DNA of 5,515 nucleotides, from the NCBI GenBank assembly GCA_028710655.1, contig JAQTTS010000160.1, forward strand, positions 1 through 5,515, given 5' to 3'. The notes below the pieces were generated by a model. It saw nothing but the letters and a program-made list of their open reading frames with translations. It was not told the origin of the DNA and did not search any database. A program made the position numbers and the translations under genes. Positions 1 to 4,568 of the stretch are shown one piece after another. Every line of letters begins with the position of its first letter. Position 1 is the first letter of the stretch. The stretch is from Dehalococcoidales bacterium. GTDB taxonomy: Bacteria; Chloroflexota; Dehalococcoidia; Dehalococcoidales; UBA5760.

Positions 1-1128
1 AACTAACGCTGCTATGGCGGCGATAATGGCGATGATAGGGTTAGCCTTCATAGCGGCGTTAAGCCCGTGCTGCGCCCCTGTCGCTAAAGCAGTCGCTTGA
101 TATTGCGCGGCCAGCGTCCCGGTCATGATATTGCTAGAACCAATGTGCATGACGGTGTTTATGTGAGACTGCATCACCGCCGCGGCGTGTGCCATCCATA
201 CCAGAGCGTTCCTCCCGATAGATGTGGAGAGGAATATCATCACCGGAGTCATGGCAGTCATAATGGCAAAGACTGGCTCCAGAGGCGTTAAGACAGAACC
301 AATGACAAACTGTAGTTTCGACCACAGGAACCTTAATTTGTCCATGACGCCGTACTGCTCGTTCAGGGCATCGGCATGCTGCTGGGTGATACCTGTGGCG
401 CTTTGCATCTTTTCAACATAGCCGTCTATCTCTTCCTGGGTGATACCAAGAGCCTCATTAAGAGATACCGACCCGTCCTTCGCTTGGCTAACCGCCGTCC
501 TGAATAGCCTGGTAGCTGTGGCTCCGCCTTTACCCTTAGACTCCAGCACGGCCATAATCGCTATCATCTCATCGAGGGTGACATTAAGCCCCTCACCGTA
601 CATAGCGACATAGTTCATCACCATAGCAAACTCAGACAGGTCAGTTGTGGTGTTTTTAGCCAACCAGGTGAACTTATCCATCTCGGCGGTGGTAGTGGGG
701 ATTCTCTCTCCCATAGCCTTGAAAGCCGGAATCAACTGGTCGGCCACAACCTCGGCACTGGAGCCGGTAGCATCAGCCAGAGCGTCAAAGGCGTTAGCCG
801 ATGCCACCATTTCGTCTTTGTTACGCATTCCGGCGCGAGCCAGAATATCAAAGGTCGCGGCTGCGCTTTGTATCTCAAAGGTAACATTAGCGACCTCCAG
901 CACCATGTTTCGCATCTCGGCAGTAGTCGCACCGATGGTCACCCCGGTAGACTGTAATTGCGAGTTTATCTCCCGCGCGGAATCAACCATCTTCAACCCC
1001 GCCGCACCCACAGCGCCCATAGCTGCGCCGACACCCATCAACTTCTTATTAACATCACCTACGCCTTTTACAAAATCATCTGTTTTGGCGGCGATTGTTA
1101 CGAATAACTTGCTTATTTCTGTCCCCAT
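1..1128 (-). CDS. Tail tape measure protein, N-terminal part (3' end outside window)
   Basis: The reading frame is open from an ATG at 1128 to the window edge, giving 376 residues; I translated it by hand and found no stop. Tape measure proteins span the tail tube, set tail length and take part in DNA delivery. Residues 37-136 match the TP901/PhageMin_Tail type: a helical segment with DSAREINSQLQ, then GATTAEMRNMVLEVA, then ARAGMRNKDEMVASANAFDA and an Ala-rich stretch. Hydrophobic segments lie at about 274-304 and at 362-376 (PIIAIIAAIAALV), as expected in this family. A GITQ motif recurs 18 residues apart (228 and 246). The start is supported by AGGAGA at 1136-1141, seven bases upstream. The start overlaps the end of the T frame by 53 bases, the usual compact arrangement in which chaperone GT precedes the tape measure. 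Full length cannot be judged because the gene runs out of the window. Confidence 0.93.
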   Translation of the reverse strand, partial: MGTEISKLFVTIAAKTDDFVKGVGDVNKKLMGVGAAMGAVGAAGLKMVDSAREINSQLQSTGVTIGATTAEMRNMVLEVANVTFEIQSAAATFDILARAGMRNKDEMVASANAFDALADATGSSAEVVADQLIPAFKAMGERIPTTTAEMDKFTWLAKNTTTDLSEFAMVMNYVAMYGEGLNVTLDEMIAIMAVLESKGKGGATATRLFRTAVSQAKDGSVSLNEALGITQEEIDGYVEKMQSATGITQQHADALNEQYGVMDKLRFLWSKLQFVIGSVLTPLEPVFAIMTAMTPVMIFLSTSIGRNALVWMAHAAAVMQSHINTVMHIGSSNIMTGTLAAQYQATALATGAQHGLNAAMKANPIIAIIAAIAALV

Positions 1129-1414
1129 AAGTGAATCTCCTGTGCAGTTGCTTTACCGTTTCCAGCATCTGCTCCGGCGTTTTACGTCCCCTCTGTACCG
1201 GGTGAGGCATAAAATCATCCACACCGAACCGCTTCCGGGAGTGGGTGTTGGCCATTATCATGCAGAGCACGGCGTTTCTCTGGTCCAGTCGCTTTTGCTC
1301 TTCCCGGTACTGTTGTGATAGCGCCACGAATTGAGCTAGTGTTAAGTCCCAGAACTCATCCTCAGACTGGCCGAGGCAATAACGCCCGAAGGCCCACAAC
1401 CTCAGCCAGTCGAT
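1076..1414 (-). CDS. T extension of the tail assembly chaperone (made only as a G-T frameshift fusion)
   Basis: This frame lies at -1 relative to chaperone G and has no credible start or ribosome binding site of its own; the only early start candidate is a TTG at 1399. Entered by -1 slippage at 1414-1420, it adds 112 residues to the first 116 of G, for a fusion of about 228 residues. The extension begins IDWLRLWAFGRYCLG and continues with SEDEFWDLTLAQFVAL. The D/E-x-FW-x-L-T pattern followed by a hydrophobic helix is typical of phage tail assembly chaperone extensions. In lambda and related siphoviruses G and GT coat the tape measure protein and recruit tube subunits during assembly, and are absent from the virion. 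The C-terminal part is basic (GDRNKQVIRNNRRQNR). The stop lies 53 bases inside the tape measure gene. The family match is from pattern recognition, without a database search. Confidence 0.85.
   Translation of the reverse strand: MDWLRLWAFGRYCLGQSEDEFWDLTLAQFVALSQQYREEQKRLDQRNAVLCMIMANTHSRKRFGVDDFMPHPVQRGRKTPEQMLETVKQLHRRFTYGDRNKQVIRNNRRQNR
1136..1141 (-). promoter_or_regulatory. Ribosome binding site of the tape measure gene
   Basis: AGGAGA lies seven bases before the ATG at 1128, within the coding sequence of the T extension. It fixes the tape measure start and shows that this gene begins inside its upstream neighbour. Confidence 0.75.
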
Positions 1415-1420
1415 AAAGGG
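1367..1420 (-). promoter_or_regulatory. Programmed -1 frameshift signal: CCCTTTA heptamer plus downstream stem-loop
   Basis: In the G frame the heptamer reads C CCT TTA (1420 to 1414), a canonical X XXY YYZ slippery site. After slippage the tRNAs re-pair on CCC and TTT. After a four-base spacer (TCGA), a 10-bp stem forms between 1409-1400 and 1376-1367 (CTGGCTGAGG with CCTCGGCCAG, one G-U pair). Its 23-base loop can form a small GCC-UUCG-GGC inner hairpin. The G stop codon (1404-1402) lies in the 5' arm. The T frame has a TGA at 1426-1424, so a productive shift must occur between there and the G stop, and this heptamer is the only slippery site in that 20-base interval. Confidence 0.87.
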
Positions 1421-1761
1421 CTTTCATTTTTCTCCCCATCCTGGGATGGTTCAGGCATAGAAGCTCCCCAGGCTTCCGCGATGGCAGCATAGAGCGCGTC
1501 CAGACTGGAATAGGTGTCAACCAGTTCGTCCCCCTGCTCCAGCGTCAATTTGGGGTCTTCATGGAGCAATCCCGCCCACAGCAAGATGCTGAAATTAGTC
1601 GCGCTCGGAACCGCCCAAAACTCATTGGTCAGGACGCTCTTTCCGGTCTTCATCTCGATGGCTTTTAATGCCTTCAGCCCGTATTTGAGATGGCGCTCTT
1701 TGTCCAGCGTGATAGTCACTAGCGGCGTTGACCTATCCCGTTTTACACTTTCGTTAACCAT
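1402..1761 (-). CDS. Tail assembly chaperone (gpG-like)
   Basis: A 119-residue protein placed between the tail tube and tape measure genes, the standard position of the G chaperone. Visible features are a basic N-terminus, then LKYGLKALKAIEMKTGKSV (residues 26-44), a pattern common in these chaperones, and FSILLWAGLLHEDPKLTLEQ (about 57-76), which closely resembles the LLWAGLLHEDP-x-LT signature of the family. The last 20 or so residues are polar and probably disordered; they lead into the frameshift site. Its role is inferred from the family: binding the tape measure protein and preventing premature tube assembly. The start at 1761 is supported by GAGGAG at 1768-1773, six bases upstream. A nearby ATG at 1765 is in another frame and stops after three codons. 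The 68-base gap to the tube gene holds a strong hairpin. Confidence 0.88.
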   Translation of the reverse strand: MVNESVKRDRSTPLVTITLDKERHLKYGLKALKAIEMKTGKSVLTNEFWAVPSATNFSILLWAGLLHEDPKLTLEQGDELVDTYSSLDALYAAIAEAWGASMPEPSQDGEKNESPLSTG

Positions 1762-1774
1762 TCATCTCTCCTCG

Positions 1775-1805
1775 GACAAGGGGCGGAGAGATCCCCGCCC
1801 CTGTC
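1775..1805 (-). other. Strong GC-rich hairpin between tail tube and chaperone genes
   Basis: An 11-bp stem (1775-1786 with 1795-1805; GACA plus GGGGCGG against CCGCCCCTGTC) carries one bulged base at 1779 and an eight-base loop. No T-tract follows on either strand, so it is not a canonical intrinsic terminator. Its 3' side on the transcript lies one base before the chaperone ribosome binding site (1768-1773). Possible roles, all inferred, are protecting the 3' end of a tube mRNA, lowering readthrough, or dampening translation of the chaperone, which is needed in far smaller amounts than the tube. Confidence 0.65.
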
Positions 1806-1829
1806 GCTCTATTAGACTAGCTAAGGACA

Positions 1830-2552
1830 TTAGGCTGATGCGCTGGATACCCTAATGGTGTAGGTCTGGCTGGCCTTACCGTCCTCTTTGACCACCACTG
1901 TGATCGTTGTTATCTCCCCGGGTGTGAGATCGATGGCGCTGGATGCCACACCGCTGTCAACGGTGTTGCCGTTGACAGTGATTTCATCCGCCCCCGCCGC
2001 CGTGACTGTGACCGTGACCTTGGTATCGCCAGAGCCGTCCACAACATAGTCGTAGACATCCGCATCATAGGTAGGAACCTCAGCCAGTGCTCCGCTCGAA
2101 TCACCCGTAACCACAATGTCAGTCGGTCCGGTAGCAGCCGTTACACCGAGGGTCGGTTTGCCGGATACCTTCAGAGTTGCGCTGAAAGGAACCTTGCCAT
2201 CAACAGGGAATCCCCCGGCCTTGAAAGCGGTCACATAGGCGGAGAATGTCCATGTTGCCGATAGGGCATAAGGGAAGGTGATGGTGAAGCTCTGGAGAGT
2301 TCCTGCGTTCAGATCGTCCTCCAGTCCCAGTTGGCCATCACTGTCCCCGCCGATGAAGTTACCCTCGATGTTGATCTCGCCGGTATCCCTCAGGGTCGGA
2401 ATGTATTCACGGTAGCCGTCCGCTGATTCGTGACTGGTAACGTCTACCGTCTCCTGGGTAACCTGTACCCCGTCGATATTGGTGAGTTCGGCAATATCGT
2501 TTGTGTCCCTTGATAAAACTACCCCATAGCCTGCAATCGCTGATGTCACCAT
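1830..2552 (-). CDS. Major tail tube protein with C-terminal cadherin-like (Ig-like) domain
   Basis: A 240-residue protein. Residues 1-135 look like a siphovirus major tail protein: a glycine-rich start (AIAGYGVVLSRD), a VTQETVDVTSHES segment, then YIPTLRDTGEINIEGNF (50-66), which corresponds to the F/Y-I-P-T/G-L-x-D-x-G-E-x-x-x-x-G-N motif of tube proteins, and a closing strand PFSATLKVSGKPTL. Residues about 145-240 form a second beta domain resembling the cadherin-like beta-sandwich family: YDADVYDYVV, ITVNGNTVDSG, a DLTPGE turn and TYTIRVSSA at the end. In other phages, such extra Ig-like domains on tube subunits project from the tail surface and are often dispensable or bind carbohydrates; for this protein that is inference. 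The family proteins polymerise into hexameric rings around the tape measure. The start follows AAGGAGGA (2561-2568), the strongest ribosome binding site in the window, as expected for a virion protein made in many copies. Confidence 0.9.
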   Translation of the reverse strand: MVTSAIAGYGVVLSRDTNDIAELTNIDGVQVTQETVDVTSHESADGYREYIPTLRDTGEINIEGNFIGGDSDGQLGLEDDLNAGTLQSFTITFPYALSATWTFSAYVTAFKAGGFPVDGKVPFSATLKVSGKPTLGVTAATGPTDIVVTGDSSGALAEVPTYDADVYDYVVDGSGDTKVTVTVTAAGADEITVNGNTVDSGVASSAIDLTPGEITTITVVVKEDGKASQTYTIRVSSASA

Positions 2553-2560
2553 TTCTATAT

Positions 2561-2568
2561 TCCTCCTT
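2561..2568 (-). promoter_or_regulatory. Strong Shine-Dalgarno of the tail tube gene
   Basis: AAGGAGGA lies eight bases before the ATG at 2552 and is nearly a full complement of the 16S rRNA 3' end. It fixes the start and suggests a high translation rate. Confidence 0.85.
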
Positions 2569-2576
2569 ATTTTGGA

Positions 2577-2604
2577 TAATAAAAAAGCCCGCCGAAGCAG
2601 GCTT
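2577..2604 (-). terminator. Intrinsic (rho-independent) terminator upstream of the tail tube gene
   Basis: On the minus-strand RNA the sequence reads AAGCCUGC-UUCG-GCGGGCUU followed by UUUUAUU. This is an 8-bp stem (2597-2604 with 2585-2592, one U-G pair) closed by a very stable C(UUCG)G tetraloop, with a U-tract right after it. It lies 27 bases beyond the stop of the tail-completion gene and ends 24 bases before the tail tube ATG. No promoter can be placed between it and the tube gene, so the tube would rely on readthrough or antitermination. Confidence 0.82.
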
Positions 2605-2631
2605 GTCGCATAAATAGATTAACGCTTCATG

Positions 2632-2997
2632 TCATTCCTCCCTGTGCCAGACGATGTAATCAACGGCCACATGGTAAAAGTTATTCTCGTACATATCAGT
2701 CTCGTTATCGTATAAACAGACGTGGATATAGATTCCCTCGGATGTCCCCTGATAACCTTGTAAGATGGCCTGCATTGCCTGCGCGGTCTGTTTGGCCGCC
2801 AGATAAGTGGATGAGAATATCGAAAATTGGAACCGGACCCTCGCCAACCCCGCTGCTCCGTCATGCGCGTGTTCCCTCGGCGCTGAGACCTTGAGAAATA
2901 CGATATAGGGAGCCGTAACATCCTGCGGAGCGCTGACGTAGTAAACTCTCCCCTCACACAGCGAATTTATCAATGAGTGTATTGCGTGTTCTATCAT
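2632..2997 (-). CDS. Tail completion protein (DUF3168 / gp17-like)
   Basis: A 121-residue protein matching the DUF3168/SPP1 gp17 tail-completion type. Features include an N-terminal helix (IEHAIHSLINSL), VYYVSAPQDVTAPYIVFLKVS, where a short strand plus the P-Y-I-V-F motif is characteristic, then RVRFQFSIFSSTYLAAKQTAQAMQ (a strand followed by a helix) and C-terminal strands with HVAVDYIVWHRE. Proteins of this family sit at the head-proximal end of the tail tube and form the interface to the head connector. The ATG overlaps the stop of the preceding gene in an ATGA arrangement, implying translational coupling; GAGGG about nine bases upstream is the likely ribosome binding site. It is followed by the terminator at 2577-2604. 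The fold assignment is by pattern and gene order. Confidence 0.85.
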   Translation of the reverse strand: MIEHAIHSLINSLCEGRVYYVSAPQDVTAPYIVFLKVSAPREHAHDGAAGLARVRFQFSIFSSTYLAAKQTAQAMQAILQGYQGTSEGIYIHVCLYDNETDMYENNFYHVAVDYIVWHREE

Positions 2998-3383
2998 TGA
3001 ACCGAACCCTCTACGGATTTCTTAGCCTTGTCGGCAATATCTTTATTCACCTTGCCCCGTAACCTATCCCATACCGGACGAAAGAAAGGCCGGGCTGCCA
3101 TCTTGACCGTGCCGAACTCGATTAAGTGAGCGTGAGGCGCTATCTTCCGGTCTATGCCGGCGATGGCTACCGGAGAGCGTGATTTCGGCATCTTCCTGGC
3201 TATCGGAGACCGGGCGAGGTTTCCGGTCGGTCCAACCGGGGCGGCGGTCTTGAGCTCATCCCTGACCTCCTCGGCGCTCTCATACATGATTTTCTCCATC
3301 CGGTCATAACCCACGGATTCAGTCATCCTGGCGAGTTTACGCTCGAGTTCCTCTTTCCCCTCTAACCTGGTATCAATCTTCAA
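2994..3383 (-). CDS. HK97 gp10-like neck / head-tail joining protein
   Basis: A 129-residue protein of the HK97-gp10-like family. The diagnostic parts are an N-terminal helical region (EGKEELERKLARM), the segment TAAPVGPTGNLARSP (about 46-60), in which A-P-V/R-x-T-G-x-L-x-x-S is the family hallmark, and PHAHLIEFGTVKMAARPFF, matching the x-Y/H-A/x-x-x-x-E-F-G-T-x-x-x-x-A-x-P-F-x-x-P signature near the C-terminus. Members act in the neck between connector and tail. The start is TTG at 3383, overlapping the preceding stop as TTGA. It is supported by GAGG at 3391-3394, seven bases upstream, and by full-length agreement with the family. The C-terminus overlaps the next gene by four bases. Confidence 0.9.
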   Translation of the reverse strand: MKIDTRLEGKEELERKLARMTESVGYDRMEKIMYESAEEVRDELKTAAPVGPTGNLARSPIARKMPKSRSPVAIAGIDRKIAPHAHLIEFGTVKMAARPFFRPVWDRLRGKVNKDIADKAKKSVEGSVQ

Positions 3384-3700
3384 TCTAAAGCCTCTTTATA
3401 CATGATGTGGAGTTCCCGGTTTCTCTCTTTAACCGTAAGTAGAGAGACGATTTCAAGCGTTCTGCCGTCATAACTTATTCGCATAGTCGGCTCAATGCCG
3501 TCCCGGTATCTCATAATGATTACCCCATCCACTTTGGCGTCTAACTGCTTGGCGGCATAATACTTGCTGGCTGTGGCCGGTTCTACTGACGCCCAGACAG
3601 TTGCGAAGGTACTCCACACCGGAACGACCTCACCGATATCGTTCGGCGTTAACGTCCGCTTTTGTATCGTTATTCTGTGTCTCAATCTACCTGCCTGCAT
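3380..3700 (-). CDS. Head-closure / head-tail adaptor protein (SPP1 gp16-like, Phage_H_T_join)
   Basis: A 106-residue protein with the clear signature of the phage head-tail joining family. The N-terminus MQAGRLRHRITIQ is almost the consensus of the family (M-x-x-G-x-L-x-x-R-I-x-I-Q), followed by GEVVPVWSTFATVWASVEP (about 23-41), where the W-x-x-V/x-A-x-V-x-P strand pair is typical. A central YYAAKQLDAKVDGVIIMRYRDGIEP and a C-terminal beta hairpin (RISYDGRTLEIVSLL) complete the small beta-barrel. The family forms a ring that closes the connector channel and docks the tail. GAGG at 3710-3713 supports the ATG at 3700. The gene is separated by 36 bases from the connector gene upstream and overlaps the gp10-like gene downstream. 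Confidence 0.92.
   Translation of the reverse strand: MQAGRLRHRITIQKRTLTPNDIGEVVPVWSTFATVWASVEPATASKYYAAKQLDAKVDGVIIMRYRDGIEPTMRISYDGRTLEIVSLLTVKERNRELHIMYKEALD
3391..3394 (-). promoter_or_regulatory. Ribosome binding site deciding a TTG start
   Basis: GAGG lies seven bases before the TTG at 3383, inside the last codons of the head-closure gene. It is the reason for accepting a non-ATG start for the gp10-like gene. Confidence 0.6.
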
Positions 3701-3736
3701 CTTTAACCGCCTCGATTTCGATTCTGGTGCGCCCCG

Positions 3737-4297
3737 TTAGAAGTTCCTCTCCATCCAGAGTAGAGAGACTACGCCTGCCGGTATCTCTTTCAGATCAGTA
3801 GGAGATACCGACTCCCTGTTTTCATACCAGTGGCCAACCAGTAGCAGGATGGCCTGTTTGATGCTCTGGGGGACGGCGGCAGCCGCACCATATCCAGCTT
3901 TGAAGGTGATACAAACTCCGTTAATGTCTCGTAGCGTCTCGGAAGGCCACGACTCTAGATAGTTCAATTCCAATCTGCCCGGCGTGCTCTCGACATCGGC
4001 ATAGTATTCTTCAAACTCATATTCGGTGTCGTCCGTCCCGTAATAATTGATCGAGTCAATCGACTGGAGCGGTGGCCGGGGAATATCAAACGGCGTAGTC
4101 GGGAATTTATCAAGCCACAACTCCCAGGTCTGGGTGATATACGCCCGCCTCTGAAATCCCTCGCAGTATTCCCTCGCTGCCTTGATTAAAGCGGTGATCA
4201 AGGTATCATCGGTATCAACCTCAACCCGGCAGTGGAGTTTAGCCTCTGTTAACGATACCGGCTCGGTAGTGGGTGCTGTTTTTAGTTTAAGTGCCAT
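3737..4297 (-). CDS. Head-tail connector/adaptor protein (gp6-like, phiE125 gp8 family)
   Basis: A 186-residue protein of the phage head-tail connector type (HK97 gp6 / SPP1 gp15-like; the longer form is known as the phiE125 gp8 family). Residues 14-51 carry the family signature: PVSLTEAKLHCRVE, acidic DTDD, then a long helix LITALIKAAREYCEGFQRRAY, followed by ITQTWELWLDKFP and IPRPPLQSIDSINYY. The C-terminal half has a beta part (ITFKAGYG) and the last helix SIKQAILLLVGHWYENRE, also typical. The protein is expected to form a ring on the portal. The ATG at 4297 is preceded by GAGAGG (4304-4309) and overlaps the end of the 93-residue gene by 11 bases. Its four successors down to the tail tube complete the neck. 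Confidence 0.92.
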   Translation of the reverse strand: MALKLKTAPTTEPVSLTEAKLHCRVEVDTDDTLITALIKAAREYCEGFQRRAYITQTWELWLDKFPTTPFDIPRPPLQSIDSINYYGTDDTEYEFEEYYADVESTPGRLELNYLESWPSETLRDINGVCITFKAGYGAAAAVPQSIKQAILLLVGHWYENRESVSPTDLKEIPAGVVSLLWMERNF

Positions 4298-4568
4298 CTC
4301 TTACCTCTCCCCCTTCCAGGGATGCGGTCTCGACCTTCTTCCCCCTGTGATTCTTTACTTTGCGCTTGGTAGCAGGGGCAGGAGTCGAACCCGCTATCTC
4401 CGGCTTATGGGGCCGGCGACTTTCCGTTTGTCCTCCCTGCGTCTCTACCAGTTCGGCGTCACCTTCTGACACCCACCTTTGGGCTACCTTCGGAGTAACA
4501 TCGATTATCGTGCCTTTTAATATCCGGCCTCTTCCTGTCTCAAAGGGCTCTAGTATTCTGATTTTCAT
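4287..4568 (-). CDS. Small phage protein of unknown function, with a tRNA-like sequence inside its reading frame
   Basis: A 93-residue frame between the PRTase-HAD and connector genes. Residues 1-42 (MKIRILEPF, a KGTIIDV segment, then VAQRWVSEGDAELVE) resemble the short phage proteins often found next to connector genes: a small beta fold in which K-G-x-x-x-x-V is followed by a helix and a G-x-A-E-x-V ending. I cannot assign a function. Residues 43-68 are a translation of the tRNA-like element at 4367-4441; the string GSTPAPAT is what a tRNA T-arm gives when read as protein. The remaining 25 residues are basic, then acidic (RKVKNHRGKKVE, LEGGEVRDGT) and unremarkable. The ATG forms TAATG with the stop of the upstream gene, suggesting coupled translation; the only Shine-Dalgarno candidate is a run of G at about 4574-4579. 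The N-terminal domain is credible; the C-terminal half may be an accident of insertion. Confidence 0.65.
   Translation of the reverse strand: MKIRILEPFETGRGRILKGTIIDVTPKVAQRWVSEGDAELVETQGGQTESRRPHKPEIAGSTPAPATKRKVKNHRGKKVETASLEGGEVRDGT
4367..4441 (-). tRNA. tRNA-like element, anticodon CAU (Met-type), possibly a degenerate or pseudo tRNA
   Basis: A cloverleaf can be drawn over 75 bases. The acceptor has six Watson-Crick pairs (2-7 with 66-71) and a C1 x U72 mismatch; discriminator A73 and an encoded CCA (4369-4367) follow. The D arm is GAC/GTC with A14, G18G19 and A21 in a nine-base loop. The anticodon arm has a perfect 5-bp CCGGC/GCCGG stem and loop CCCATAA. The variable loop has five bases. 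The T arm has five pairs (one G-U) and loop TTCGACT. Departures from the consensus are C instead of U33, A instead of U8, A at 48 and an A13 x A22 mismatch, so function is doubtful. The mismatch at 1-72, the A11-U24 pair and the CAU anticodon resemble bacterial initiator tRNA, but only two of its three conserved G-C anticodon-stem pairs are in the same orientation. Tandem placement inside a coding frame is unusual. Confidence 0.6.

Noticed and set aside
382..447. A 12-base direct repeat CTGGGTGATACC in the tape measure gene (382-393 and 436-447)
   Set aside because: It encodes two GITQ turns 18 residues apart in a repetitive helical protein. It is too short and isolated to indicate a repeat array or recombination site.
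462..472. An 11-base repeat GAGATACCGAC, also present at 3802-3812
   Set aside because: Both copies lie in coding sequence for Ser-Val-Ser in unrelated genes, with no flanking symmetry; this is probably chance.
647..1318. A long open frame (223 residues) on the plus strand, antisense to the tape measure start and T extension
   Set aside because: It has no ribosome binding site, reads as low-complexity Ala/Ser/Ile/Pro-rich sequence, and mirrors the Ala-rich coding sequence of the tape measure. The minus-strand frame has clear family motifs.
1076..1399. T as an independently started gene from a TTG at 1399
   Set aside because: No Shine-Dalgarno precedes it, the protein reads naturally upstream of it (IDWLR), and the overlap with G contains a canonical slippery heptamer.
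1424..1431. The A5 run in GAGAAAAATGA as an alternative slippery site for the G-T shift
   Set aside because: A -1 slip here would run straight into the TGA at 1426-1424 in the T frame, so it cannot produce the fusion.
2605..2640. A promoter with an ATGACA-like -35 and TATGCG-like -10 upstream of the tail tube gene
   Set aside because: Both boxes match poorly, and transcripts starting there would meet the terminator at once.
2619..2957. A 112-residue minus-strand frame overlapping the tail-completion gene
   Set aside because: It overlaps the DUF3168-type gene almost entirely in another frame, is Arg-rich without recognisable motifs, and lacks coupling to its neighbours.
4340..4460. A phage attachment site at the 3' end of the tRNA-like element
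   Set aside because: No integrase gene or second copy of the tRNA 3' end is present in the window, and the element lies inside a structural operon.
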